Shown here piece by piece: positions 15,945-24,714 of a stretch of 64,000 nt of DNA. The notes beneath the pieces are model-generated. The model was not told where the DNA came from and ran no database searches. It worked only from the letters and a program-made list of their open reading frames with translations. Both the position numbers and the translations under genes were made by a program. The DNA lies in NCBI GenBank assembly GCA_026392415.1, contig JAPLCC010000011.1:1-64000 (forward strand), written 5' to 3'. Positions within the stretch are counted from its first letter, which is position 1. The number at the start of each line of letters is the position of its first letter. Source of the stretch: Propionibacteriales bacterium (lineage in GTDB: Bacteria > Actinomycetota > Actinomycetes > Propionibacteriales > Nocardioidaceae).

Positions 15945-18614
15945 TCAGTCGACCCGCGCCGTCAACGGCAACCGCCCGCGGGCACACACCCCGACGGCGG
16001 CAGCGGTGAGCAGCGGGAGGCCCACCACCACGGAGACGATCAGCAGCCACGGCACGTCGAGACTGGTGTCTCCGGTGAAGTAGTGCCGGGTCAGCGGCTG
16101 GCTCACCGCAACGCCCGGGATGAAGCCGATGGGGGCGCCGAGGATCGCGCCGACCGCACCCACCACCAGGGCGTACGACGCCGCGACCGACCGTCGCGTG
16201 CGGGGCCGGGCCCCGACCGCGGACATCGTCGCCAGGTCGGGCCGGGCGTCGGACAGGGCCAGGAACGTCGCAGTCAGCGTGCCGCCGAGCATCAGGATGC
16301 CACCGAGCGCGGCGAGCACGAACTGGATGATCCGGACGGCGGCGTCCGGCTGGAAGCCGCGCTCGACGTAGAACGAGTAGACCGGCTCCGAGAGGGCGGC
16401 GAAGCTCTCCTCGATGTCCTTCTGCTGCTCACCTGTGATCGTCGGATGGATCAGCAGGGCGGTCTCCGAGACGGGCAGCCCGAGCTGCTTGGCCAGGGTG
16501 GGCGGGAGCACCGCCACCGCGGGAGCCAATCCGGACACCTCGACCATGGTCGCCGCCACGTCCTGCTCGACCTCGACCTGCGGTTCCCCGCCGTCCTCCG
16601 GGTAGCGGTTGACCGTGACGGTGACCCCGTCGACCTGCACCGGCCCGGATCGGTCGCTGTCGTCGGCCCCGCGCAGCAGCACGGCGCCGCCCTGTGCAAG
16701 GACGTCGTCGGCACGGCGGCGCTCCTCGGCGCTGAGCCCGACGAACTCCGGCACCTCGGTGCCGACGAGCTCGCGGGTGCCGAGCGTGCCCCAGGTGCTG
16801 TTCTGGATGTCCTGGTCGTCGGCGCGGTAGGTCGTCTCGAGCCAGTCGCCGTCGAGGTTCGCCTGCACACCCATGACCGACGTGATCGTCGTGCCGGAGA
16901 GGTTCTCGGAGAGGACGTCGTCGATGGCCTTGCGATCGAGGGTCGAGTCGAGCGCCACGGCTGCGTAGCCGGGCGGGAGCTGGGCCTGGTAGCGCTCCTC
17001 GTCGGCGGCCTGCTGACTGCTGATCGCGATGCCGAGGGCGACCACGCCCGCGACCGTGGCGCCGACCGCCGCGACGGCGGGGACGGTCCGGGTCCGGTGC
17101 CGGGCGGCGTCGCGGGCCGCGAAACGAAGCGCGAGCGGGAGACGGGCCGCCAGGCGCGAGACCAGGCTGACCGCGACAGGGACGAACAGGATCATGCCCA
17201 GGACGGAGACGATCGCCGAGCCACCGATCAGGCCCGGGGCGAGGCCGTTGGATCCGCCGCCGACGCCGAGGAGCGCGCCGGTGATGCCGAGGCCGATCAG
17301 GACCAGGCCCGCGATCGGCGAGCGGACCGATGGCCGGCCCTCGCCGCGGCGCCCGGCCAGGACGGCCACGACGTTTTGGCGCGAGGCCGAGAAGGCGGGG
17401 ACCAGCGCCGCCAGCACGGCGGAGACGAACCCGAATCCGGCGACCACGAGCAGCAGCAACCACGGCACCTCGAACGGTCCGAACGTCGTGCTGTTGAAGC
17501 GTTGGGCGATCGGGACCGCGGCAGCTCCGGTGACGAGCCCGAGCGCGACGCCCAGGACGCCGCCCACGGCGCCGATGAGGACGCCGGAGGCGAGCACGGT
17601 CCGCCGCGACTGACGTGGCGTGCCGCCGGCCGCCGCCACGAGGGCGAGCGCGTGCGCCTGCGACTTCGCCCGTACGGCGAACGCCGGGCCAGCGAGCAGG
17701 ACCACCTCCATCAGGACCATCGCCACGACCAACGCCAGCACCGTGAGGGTGACGTCGTCGATCGCCGGCTCGTTCAGGACCGCGACCGGGTCCAGCTCTG
17801 ATTCCGGAGGCGGATCCGTGAGCACCTGGCGCGAGGTGGCCAGGACGCCGATCTCGTTGAGCGCGCGGACGTCGTCCCAACTCACCCGCCCGCCGCCCAC
17901 CAGCCAGCGGCCGATGGCGTCGTCGTAGCCCTTGCCGAATGCACCGGGCAGCGCGGCGGCGTACGGGAGACCACGGTTCGCGGCGTGCTCCGCGACACCG
18001 ACGATCTCCAGCTCGAGCTCCTGCTCGCCGTCGGGGGTCTTGCGGATCACCGTCAGCGTGTCACCGATGCCTGGTCCGCGATCGACGAGGGCCTGGTTGA
18101 CGACGACCTCACCCGGGCCGGGCGGGTACTGGCCGCTGACCGGTTTCATCAGTCCGTCGGTGATCGGGTTCGCCAGGTCGGTCGCGATCGCCTGGAGGTC
18201 CGCGAAGCCGCGGTCGGTCCGGAAGGTGAGGGCTTCGTCGACCAGGGTGGTCACCGGCCGGTCCGGACCGATGACGGCGAGCACCGCGTCGAGGTCGTCG
18301 GCATCGAGGATCGCGTCCTCGTCGATCGTGTCGCCGATGCTGGTGTAGGACCCCTCGGGGTCGAAGGCCTGCGCCACGGCATCGAGACCGCTGGTCTCGA
18401 CCAGGGCATCGGCCGTTCCCATCCGGCGCTCGACGCTCTCCGCCCCGGACACGTCCTGGGTGCGCCACACGATGGATGCGGCCGTCACGGCCAGCACGGG
18501 CAGGCAGATCAGCACCAGCATCAGGGCGGTCTGGCCCTTGCGGCGCAACGCCTCTCGACGGGCGAGCCTCAGCGCGACCCGCCAGCCGCCGCTGGTGGAC
18601 AGGTTCTGGCTCAT
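15945..18614 (-). CDS. FtsX-like ABC transporter permease
   Basis: 889 residues. The start MSQNLSTSGGWRVALRL at 18614 overlaps the ATPase stop by 4 nt. An N-terminal membrane segment (GQTALMLVLICLPVLAVTAA) is followed by a large extracytoplasmic region. Two FtsX core units are visible: one around residues 340-490 (LTVLALVVAMVLMEVVLL) and one at the C-terminus (FVLAALGGILMLGGTLTATF). This two-FtsX architecture is typical of actinobacterial MacB/LolC-type exporters of lipids, peptides or antimicrobials. It is the last gene of the PadR operon. Confidence 0.88.
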   Translation of the reverse strand: MSQNLSTSGGWRVALRLARREALRRKGQTALMLVLICLPVLAVTAASIVWRTQDVSGAESVERRMGTADALVETSGLDAVAQAFDPEGSYTSIGDTIDEDAILDADDLDAVLAVIGPDRPVTTLVDEALTFRTDRGFADLQAIATDLANPITDGLMKPVSGQYPPGPGEVVVNQALVDRGPGIGDTLTVIRKTPDGEQELELEIVGVAEHAANRGLPYAAALPGAFGKGYDDAIGRWLVGGGRVSWDDVRALNEIGVLATSRQVLTDPPPESELDPVAVLNEPAIDDVTLTVLALVVAMVLMEVVLLAGPAFAVRAKSQAHALALVAAAGGTPRQSRRTVLASGVLIGAVGGVLGVALGLVTGAAAVPIAQRFNSTTFGPFEVPWLLLLVVAGFGFVSAVLAALVPAFSASRQNVVAVLAGRRGEGRPSVRSPIAGLVLIGLGITGALLGVGGGSNGLAPGLIGGSAIVSVLGMILFVPVAVSLVSRLAARLPLALRFAARDAARHRTRTVPAVAAVGATVAGVVALGIAISSQQAADEERYQAQLPPGYAAVALDSTLDRKAIDDVLSENLSGTTITSVMGVQANLDGDWLETTYRADDQDIQNSTWGTLGTRELVGTEVPEFVGLSAEERRRADDVLAQGGAVLLRGADDSDRSGPVQVDGVTVTVNRYPEDGGEPQVEVEQDVAATMVEVSGLAPAVAVLPPTLAKQLGLPVSETALLIHPTITGEQQKDIEESFAALSEPVYSFYVERGFQPDAAVRIIQFVLAALGGILMLGGTLTATFLALSDARPDLATMSAVGARPRTRRSVAASYALVVGAVGAILGAPIGFIPGVAVSQPLTRHYFTGDTSLDVPWLLIVSVVVGLPLLTAAAVGVCARGRLPLTARVD

Positions 18615-19330
18615 CGCGCAGCGTGCTCCGTCAGTACGTCGACCCGGTCGGTGCCGGTCTCGTCGACGACCACGCCGTCGCGCACGAACACGACGCGATC
18701 GGCCCACGCCGCGTGCCGCGCCTCGTGGGTGACCAGGACGCCGGCCGCACCGGCGTCGCACCGGGCGCGCAGCAGCTGCAGGATCTCCTCGCCCGTCTCG
18801 GTGTCGAGGGCGCCGGTGGGTTCGTCGGCGAGGATCAGCCGACGCTCGCCGACCATGGCACGCGCAATGGCGACCCGCTGCTGCTGGCCGCCGGACATGT
18901 CGTCGGGGAACCTGTCGGCGAGGTCGGCGATGCCGACGTCCGCCAACGCCGTGCGGGCCTCCTGGCGAGCGGTCCGGGTGCTGACGCCGTCCAGCTCACG
19001 CGGGAGTGCGACGTTCTCGGCGGCGGTGAGTGCGGGGATCAGGTTGAAGCCCTGGAAGACGTAGCCGATCGACGTACGACGCATCCGGGCACGGCCCTGG
19101 AGGTCGAGTCGGCCGAGGTCGGTGCCCTCGACCGAGACGGTGCCCGCCGTGGGCAGGTCGAGTCCGCCCGCGATCGTCAGCAGTGTCGACTTGCCGGAGC
19201 CCGACGGTCCCATCACTGCGACGAGCTCGCCGGCGTGGGCGGCGAAGGTGATCCCGCGCAGCGCATGGACCTGGCCGGCCCCGTCGCCGTGGACGCGGGT
19301 GACGTCGGTGAGCTGCAGCAGGGCATTCAT
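18611..19330 (-). CDS. ABC transporter ATP-binding protein (MacB/LolD-like)
   Basis: 239 residues starting MNALLQLTDVTRVHGD. Walker A is GPSGSGKST, the signature is MSGGQQQRVAIARAM, Walker B is RLILADEPTGALD, and the H-loop is in VTHEARHAA. It energises the FtsX-type permease that follows. It overlaps the small gene upstream and the permease downstream by 4 nt each. Confidence 0.92.
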   Translation of the reverse strand: MNALLQLTDVTRVHGDGAGQVHALRGITFAAHAGELVAVMGPSGSGKSTLLTIAGGLDLPTAGTVSVEGTDLGRLDLQGRARMRRTSIGYVFQGFNLIPALTAAENVALPRELDGVSTRTARQEARTALADVGIADLADRFPDDMSGGQQQRVAIARAMVGERRLILADEPTGALDTETGEEILQLLRARCDAGAAGVLVTHEARHAAWADRVVFVRDGVVVDETGTDRVDVLTEHAAR

Positions 19331-19488
19331 CGCGATCCCTCGTTCGGCTCGGTCACAGCGGGCGCGGGCAGCCGGGTGACCCGGACGACGCGGGTCGTCC
19401 GGGTGCTGCGGAGCCGGGCCCGGGCATCGACGAGCCAGCGGCGCTCGGCGATCGCGATGCTGCGCGCGTGGTCGTAGTCGTCGGTCAT
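19327..19488 (-). CDS. Small protein, 53 aa, between padR and the ABC ATPase
   Basis: MTDDYDHARSIAIAERRW... to ...TEPNEGSR. Both ends overlap neighbouring genes by 4 nt (ATGA), exactly as in the rest of the operon, which argues that it is translated. It is strongly basic, with a central run of Arg/Val (RSTRTTRVVRVTR). I see no membrane segment and recognise no family. It could be a small accessory subunit of the transporter or of PadR; position is the only support. Confidence 0.6.
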   Translation of the reverse strand: MTDDYDHARSIAIAERRWLVDARARLRSTRTTRVVRVTRLPAPAVTEPNEGSR

Positions 19489-20078
19489 CGCGACGTCCTC
19501 TCGTCGGCGACGGGCGGCGCGGCCGTGGCCGGGGTGCCCCCGCCGGAGGCCTGCTCGCGGGCAGCCCGGCGCAGCCGCGCCTCGCAGTGGTCGAGCCAAC
19601 GGATCTCGGCCTCGGCACCGAAGACGAGGGAGTCGAGCACCAGGCTCCAGGCCAGCTCCCGCGGGTCGACGCCGACCGCGCGCCGCTTCAGTCGGGTGTA
19701 GTCCTGGAGCGCGGTCATCGTCGCGCTGCGCTGCTGCTGGATCACCGTCCCGACGTCGACGCCGGGGACCGTCACGGCCAGCGCGAGCTTGATCGCGAGC
19801 TCGTCGCGTGGCGGCTGGGTGCGCGCCACCGGCGTCGTGAACCACGCCGCGACCTCCTCGCGCCCCGTCGTGGTGATCCGGTAGATCACGTGGCCCTCGG
19901 CGTTCTCGGCCTCGGCAGCGGCGAAGCCGTCACGCTCGAGACGGGTCAGGGTCGTGTAGACCTGCCCGACGTTGAGCGGCCAGGTCTCCCCCGTGCGCTG
20001 CTCGAACTCGGCGCGCAGCTGGTAGCCGTACATCGGTTCGGTCTCCAGCAGTGCCAACAGTGCGTGCTTGACGGACAT
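19485..20078 (-). CDS. PadR family transcriptional regulator
   Basis: 197 residues. The N-terminal winged helix is MSVKHALLALLETEPMYGYQL with NVGQVYTTLTRLERDG, characteristic of PadR. The C-terminal dimerisation domain is the longer subfamily-2 (Vir) type. It heads the transporter operon and is preceded by paired near-palindromes, so it probably represses the operon and responds to a compound exported by the transporter. Confidence 0.92.
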   Translation of the reverse strand: MSVKHALLALLETEPMYGYQLRAEFEQRTGETWPLNVGQVYTTLTRLERDGFAAAEAENAEGHVIYRITTTGREEVAAWFTTPVARTQPPRDELAIKLALAVTVPGVDVGTVIQQQRSATMTALQDYTRLKRRAVGVDPRELAWSLVLDSLVFGAEAEIRWLDHCEARLRRAAREQASGGGTPATAAPPVADERTSR

Positions 20079-20098
20079 CGTGCTCCCTCGGGTGCCTA

Positions 20099-20132
20099 CA
20101 TACTCGGTATGTGCATGTATACCCGATATGCA
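20099..20132 (-). promoter_or_regulatory. PadR operator/promoter region
   Basis: Two similar imperfect palindromes in tandem on the plus strand, ATACTCGGTAT and ATACCCGATAT, are separated by about 8 bases, in an unusually AT-rich block. On the minus strand TATACAT could serve as the -10. The site begins 21 bases upstream of padR. Confidence 0.65.
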
Positions 20133-20158
20133 TTCGGCTGTCGAGGCGTGAGTCCCGG

Positions 20159-21460
20159 TCAGGTCAGCGAGTGACGCAGATGGAACGCCAGGCGGGCGGC
20201 GATCCGACCCGCCGGCGTCGCCAGCAACAGGTCGGCCGGATTGCCCGGCACGGGGATCGCGAGTCGGCGCCGGGTCGTCAGCGACACCGCACGACCGAAC
20301 GTGCGCAGCCCCTGATCGCCCGAGAGCGGCCCGTAGCCGCGGGCGCCGATCACCTGACGCGGCAGTGCTCCGGCGACGGAGCCGGCGACCACGTTGACAC
20401 TCACCTGGGCTGCCCGCAGCGCCTCGCCGATCTGTGCTCCCTTCCCGCGGGAGAACACCGCCACCTGCGCATACGGGCGATCGCGAAGGCGCTCGAGCAC
20501 GTCGCCGAACTCCGCCTGTCCGTGCACCCGCACCCGCGGATCGTCGTCGGCGATGCCTGCGACCAGTTCGTTGGCCGCCGGGCGCGGACGCCGTACACCC
20601 AACGCTCGGGCCAGCCCGCTCCCCAGACCCAGCGGCGTCGGACCTGCCTGTGCGAGCGCCTCCCGCAGCTCCACGTCGAAGTCGGCGCTGACGTCCGGCG
20701 CGACGTACACCTCCGGCACGGCGCCGGTCCCGGCACGACCCGCAGCGCGCGCCACGCTCGCTGCCGCAGCCCGGAGGTCGGCGTCGGGCGCCACGACCGT
20801 CACCGGGGGCCCGACCGGCACCACCGTGACCGGCACCAGGGCGCCTGCGCTCACGGTGCTGATCCGCGCGGCCGCCGCAGCGGATCCGAACACACAGACC
20901 CTGTCCACGGGAGCAGCGGCGAGGGCGTCGGTCGTGGTCTCGTCGCCCGCCACCACCTGGAGCAGCGGCACGTCGGCAAGGAGGAGGTCGGCGTAGGCAC
21001 CCAGCGCGGACGCGTTCCCGGAAGCCGGCTTCAGGATGACCGCGTTGCCCGCGGCCAGCGCGTTGACCACTGCACTCGACGGGCCGTACAAGGGGGCGTA
21101 CGCCGAGGTGAAGACCGCGACGACCCCCTCAGCCGCATGGCTGGTGCGGGTCGCCAGCTCCGGGCTCAGCAAACCGGCGCCCTCCGTCGTGGCACCCAGC
21201 ACCCGGGCGGCATTCGCCTCGACCCACTTCAGGTGCTCGATGCTCTGGAGCACCTCGAGCATCGCTTCGTCGATCGAGAGCCCGCTCTCCTGCTGGAGCA
21301 TGCCGGCGAGATCGTGGGCGGCGCGCCACAGACGGCCTCGCCAGGCGCGGAGCAACCGGGTCCGCTCGGCGACCGACGTCGTCGCCCAGCGTTCGGCCGC
21401 GACGTGGGCGTTGCTGACCGCCTCGGCGACGCCCACGTGGTCGCGTGCGTCGACACTCAT
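20159..21460 (-). CDS. Aldehyde dehydrogenase-fold protein lacking catalytic residues
   Basis: 433 residues, shorter than the usual 480-500. The fold is recognisable from LLRAWRGRLWRAAHDLAGML, AAGNAVILKPASGNASAL and the C-terminal SVNVVAGSVAGALP, GYGPLSGDQGLRTF. The segment where the nucleophilic Cys normally lies (residues 241-252, GRAGTGAVPEVY) has no Cys, and the only Cys is C189. The general-base Glu region reads VPVGPPVTVV rather than ELGGKSP. It is therefore probably a pseudoenzyme or has another chemistry. It is a separate minus-strand gene between the PadR operon promoter and the subtilase gene. Confidence 0.75.
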   Translation of the reverse strand: MSVDARDHVGVAEAVSNAHVAAERWATTSVAERTRLLRAWRGRLWRAAHDLAGMLQQESGLSIDEAMLEVLQSIEHLKWVEANAARVLGATTEGAGLLSPELATRTSHAAEGVVAVFTSAYAPLYGPSSAVVNALAAGNAVILKPASGNASALGAYADLLLADVPLLQVVAGDETTTDALAAAPVDRVCVFGSAAAAARISTVSAGALVPVTVVPVGPPVTVVAPDADLRAAAASVARAAGRAGTGAVPEVYVAPDVSADFDVELREALAQAGPTPLGLGSGLARALGVRRPRPAANELVAGIADDDPRVRVHGQAEFGDVLERLRDRPYAQVAVFSRGKGAQIGEALRAAQVSVNVVAGSVAGALPRQVIGARGYGPLSGDQGLRTFGRAVSLTTRRRLAIPVPGNPADLLLATPAGRIAARLAFHLRHSLT

Positions 21461-21489
21461 GCCGCCAGAATGTCACCTCGGGCACGACG

Positions 21490-21519
21490 AAGGGCCGGTC
21501 CCACGCGGGACCGACCCTT
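21490..21519 (-). terminator. Hairpin terminator downstream of the subtilase gene
   Basis: AAGGGCCGGTCCC / GGGACCGACCCTT, 12 of 13 paired with an ACGC loop. No U-run follows. It lies between the subtilase stop and the start of the ALDH-fold gene. Confidence 0.65.
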
Positions 21520-21524
21520 GTCGC

Positions 21525-21552
21525 TGGTCGAGGAGGTTGCTGGTCTCGGGAC
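21525..21552 (+). repeat. Palindromic repeat, copy 3 (partial, intergenic)
   Basis: TGGTCGAGGAGGTTGCTGGT followed by CTCGGGACC. It is in the opposite orientation to copies 1 and 2 and lacks part of the core. It sits 4 bases from the subtilase stop codon. Confidence 0.7.
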
Positions 21553-21555
21553 CGA

Positions 21556-24500
21556 TTACGGCGTTGCCGTGTCGACGTAGACGAACGTCGAGTTCGGTGC
21601 GCCGTCGTACCCGAGCAGTCCGAAGTAGTGGGCGTCCGGGTCGAGGCCGGTCCACGACACGTCGAACGTCGTGTCGCCACCGGTCGTGACCGGTACCGGG
21701 TTGGGGTCGACGGTGAGGTCGCCGACCGACGGCGTGCCACCGAGGTCGTAGACCCGCAGCGAGTAGGGCACCGGAGCACCCTGATCACCGGCGGCGAAGG
21801 CATCCACCTCGACGATGTAGGTGCCGGCCGGTGCGCCTTCGAGCGAGAACGTCTCGCCCGGGGACGGCGTGGCCACCTCTCCTGCGACCGCGAAGATCGA
21901 GTCCGGGTCACAGGACCCAGCGGCGTACACGAACATGTCGAGGTCGCTGGTCGGGTCCGGCGCGATCAGGTCGAACTGGGCGAGGTCGTTGCCGGCGCCG
22001 ATCGTCACGCACTCGAGGGCGTAGTCGCCGACGGGCAGTGCACCCTCGGCGACCTGGCCCTTGACCAGACCGGCGGTCGAGACCTGCAGGTCGCCGGTGA
22101 AGCCACCGGTGATCGGCACGGTCGTCGAGCCGTCGGTGCCCGCTCCGTCGATCGACGTCGGTGCCTTGACCGACACCGGACGCAGCGCGACGGGCAGGCG
22201 GACCGTGGTCGGACCCGTCAGCGTCACGTGGCCGAACGCCCATTGGCTCAGCGGAGCCGTGGTGCGTTCGAACGTGAAGCCCACCGTCGTCTCCTGGCCG
22301 GCCTTCTTCGCGGTCACCGACGACTTGCTCGCGGTGCTCTTGAAGCCGGGGACGTCGACCTTGACCTTCCAGGTGCCCTTGCGGGCCGCGGTGAACGTGC
22401 GCTTCAACGTCACCTCGGTCATCACGTGGCCCTCGGCCATCGACGGCAGGTTGACGGCGTTCGGCTCGATCGCCGGAACTCCGGTGTCGAGGCCGAGGCC
22501 GGTGATGTAGCCGTACCACTGCTCCCAGTCGGACAGGACGAACAGGCCAGGGTCGAGGAAGGCCTTGGCGTTGACGTGTCCGGCGCCCTGCGCGAACAGG
22601 TCCTTCGACTTGCCACCACTGGCCGTCTTCAGGTCGGTCGCGGTCGTCATCATGGCCGACTTGATCTGCATCGGTGTCCACTTCGGGTGCTTGCCCTGGA
22701 TGAGCGCGGCGAGACCGGCGATGTGCGGAGCCGACATCGACGTACCGGAGTAGAGGTCGTAGTCGCGGCCGTGGTTGGACGGCGGGGCGACGGCGGCCAG
22801 GACGCTGACGCCGGGCGCGGAGATGTCCGGCTTCAGCAGGTCGCTGTCGTCGGAGGCGGCCGGGCCACGCGAGGAGAAGCCGGCGATCTGGGGCACGGGC
22901 GTCACCGTGCCCGACAGGTTGCCGAGCTCGAACTTCGCCGTAGCGCCGTCACCGGCGGCGTCGAGGTAGTCGTAGACCTTCGGGGCGTCGACGTCGGAGA
23001 TGTGGATCGTCGGCACCGCGTGGAAGTCGGCGTCCAGGCTGCCCTCGGTGATGTTGGCGAGGACGACGCCCACGCCACCTGCGCGCTCGACCTCCTCGCT
23101 CTTGACCACCCGGTCATAGACCCCGCGCTGGCAGACCACGATCGTGCCCGCGACCTTGGTCGGGTCGAGGCTGTCGGGCGCGCAGAGCGCGGTGTCGCCG
23201 GCCGGGGCCGAGCCGTTGCCGACATCGGCGGCGTCGACGAGCTTGGTGGCGGGCAGAGCCGTCTTGCTGATCGACGCACCGACGAGCTCCTGGCCGTCAC
23301 CCAGGACGACGGTGTTCTCGAAGCTCGTGTGGGTGCTCGCCGCGACCGTGGTCACCCACGGGCTGTTGTGCGCGACCGTCGATGCTCCCGGACCCTCGTT
23401 GCCGGCCGAGGCCGCCACGAAGACTCCCGCTTCCGCAGCACCCTCGAACGCGATCTCCGCGGCCTCCAGGACGGTGTCGGTCGGACCGGAGATCGAGTAG
23501 TTGAGGACGTCGACACCGTCGGTCACGGCCTGCTCGATCGCGGCGACGAGGTCGGACGTCGTACCGGACGCGCGACCGTCGGGGGTGGCCCACAAGGCCT
23601 TGTAGACGGCGATCTTGGCGGCCGGGGCGACACCACTGATGTCGCCGAAGTCGACACCCTCGGTCGAGACGTTCCTGACCGGGTTGCCGGCCGAGGTGGA
23701 CGCGGTGTGCGAGCCGTGGCCATTGCCGTCGCGCGCGGAGAGGTAGTCCTCCTCGACGGTGCGGCTCTCGCCGTAGCCCTCGACGAAGGAGCGGGCCGAG
23801 ATCAGCTTCGTGTTGCAGTCGGCGAGGGTGAACTCCTCGCCCGTCTCGCACTCACCGCGGAACAGGTTGCCGTCGGACTTCTTCATCGACGTGATCGAAC
23901 CGCTGATCCTGGTGCTCCACCTGCCCTGCGGCTTGGCGGTCAGCCGGGCGCCCTTGAAGGACTTCGACTCCGGCCAGATGCCGCTGTCGATGACACCGAC
24001 GACGATGCCGTCGCCTGCCTTGTCCTGACCGCCGAGCTGCTTCCACAGGCCCTTCTTGCCGGTGAGGCCCAGGAAGTCCGGGGTGTTCCAGGTGTCGCCG
24101 TAGACGATCGTGTCCTTCTGGACCGTCAGCACCCGCCGGTCGGTGGCCAGCTCGGTGGCCTGCTTGGCGGTCAGGTCGGCGACGAAGCCGTTGGCCGAGA
24201 TCGTGTAGTGCGCCTCGACGTCGAAGCCGAGATCGGTGCCGAGCTTGTCGTGGCTGGCACGCAGCTTCTTCGTGTACGACGCCACGCCGCTGGCCTTGGC
24301 GTCGAACTGCTTCCCGGCGCCGGCCCGGGTCTGGTCGGCCGTGGAGGCGGGCGGCGCCGCCAGCATCACGACGTAGCGACCAGCCTTGTAGCGCGTCAGG
24401 TCGGCCTTGCCAGCCGTCTGGCCCTCGCCGTCCGATGCTCCGGGGCCCGGGTCGCTGGGATCGGCCAGCGCCGGTGCGCCGAGCGCGACGGTGAGCCCGA

Positions 24501-24573
24501 GCATCGCCGCGAGGGCGAGGACCAGGATCGAGGGGAGTCGACGGGCGCTAGCGCCCGTGTCGAGCACATGCAT
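21556..24573 (-). CDS. Secreted subtilisin-like serine protease (S8) with PA and C-terminal Fn3-like domains
   Basis: 1,005 residues. The signal peptide hydrophobic core is LVLALAAMLGLTVALGAPALA, with cleavage expected after ALA-38. An inhibitor I9 propeptide follows (YVVMLAAPP to about residue 155). The catalytic triad is Asp196 (VVGVIDSGIW), His286 (DGNGHGSHT) and Ser612 (GTSMSAPHIAG), with oxyanion Asn391 (SAGNEG). A PA domain is inserted at about 430-550. The C-terminal Fn3-like region extends to the end, with YALECVTIG and YIVEVDAFAAGDQ. The ATG has a strong GGAGG site. Probable extracellular protein degradation. An 18-bp perfect palindrome lies in the signal-peptide codons (24541-24558). 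Confidence 0.93.
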   Translation of the reverse strand: MHVLDTGASARRLPSILVLALAAMLGLTVALGAPALADPSDPGPGASDGEGQTAGKADLTRYKAGRYVVMLAAPPASTADQTRAGAGKQFDAKASGVASYTKKLRASHDKLGTDLGFDVEAHYTISANGFVADLTAKQATELATDRRVLTVQKDTIVYGDTWNTPDFLGLTGKKGLWKQLGGQDKAGDGIVVGVIDSGIWPESKSFKGARLTAKPQGRWSTRISGSITSMKKSDGNLFRGECETGEEFTLADCNTKLISARSFVEGYGESRTVEEDYLSARDGNGHGSHTASTSAGNPVRNVSTEGVDFGDISGVAPAAKIAVYKALWATPDGRASGTTSDLVAAIEQAVTDGVDVLNYSISGPTDTVLEAAEIAFEGAAEAGVFVAASAGNEGPGASTVAHNSPWVTTVAASTHTSFENTVVLGDGQELVGASISKTALPATKLVDAADVGNGSAPAGDTALCAPDSLDPTKVAGTIVVCQRGVYDRVVKSEEVERAGGVGVVLANITEGSLDADFHAVPTIHISDVDAPKVYDYLDAAGDGATAKFELGNLSGTVTPVPQIAGFSSRGPAASDDSDLLKPDISAPGVSVLAAVAPPSNHGRDYDLYSGTSMSAPHIAGLAALIQGKHPKWTPMQIKSAMMTTATDLKTASGGKSKDLFAQGAGHVNAKAFLDPGLFVLSDWEQWYGYITGLGLDTGVPAIEPNAVNLPSMAEGHVMTEVTLKRTFTAARKGTWKVKVDVPGFKSTASKSSVTAKKAGQETTVGFTFERTTAPLSQWAFGHVTLTGPTTVRLPVALRPVSVKAPTSIDGAGTDGSTTVPITGGFTGDLQVSTAGLVKGQVAEGALPVGDYALECVTIGAGNDLAQFDLIAPDPTSDLDMFVYAAGSCDPDSIFAVAGEVATPSPGETFSLEGAPAGTYIVEVDAFAAGDQGAPVPYSLRVYDLGGTPSVGDLTVDPNPVPVTTGGDTTFDVSWTGLDPDAHYFGLLGYDGAPNSTFVYVDTATP

Positions 24574-24673
24574 GGTGCCTCCGGGGTCCGAGAGGTGCGA
24601 CGGCTGGGAGTGGGCCGTCGTGGCGAAGACAGTTCCGCCTCCGTCACCCTCCCGGCGAAGATCCTCCGCGTCA

Positions 24674-24697
24674 AGGGTCCTGCGGCAGGACGACCCT
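24674..24697 (-). terminator. Possible terminator after the DUF6297-like gene
   Basis: AAGGGTCCT / AGGACGACCCT hairpin with one bulge and a 5-nt loop. It lies 18 nt after the stop codon at 24715 and in the leader region of the subtilase gene, so attenuation of the latter is also possible. Confidence 0.45.
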
Positions 24698-24714
24698 CAT
24701 CGTTACCGCGGGAA

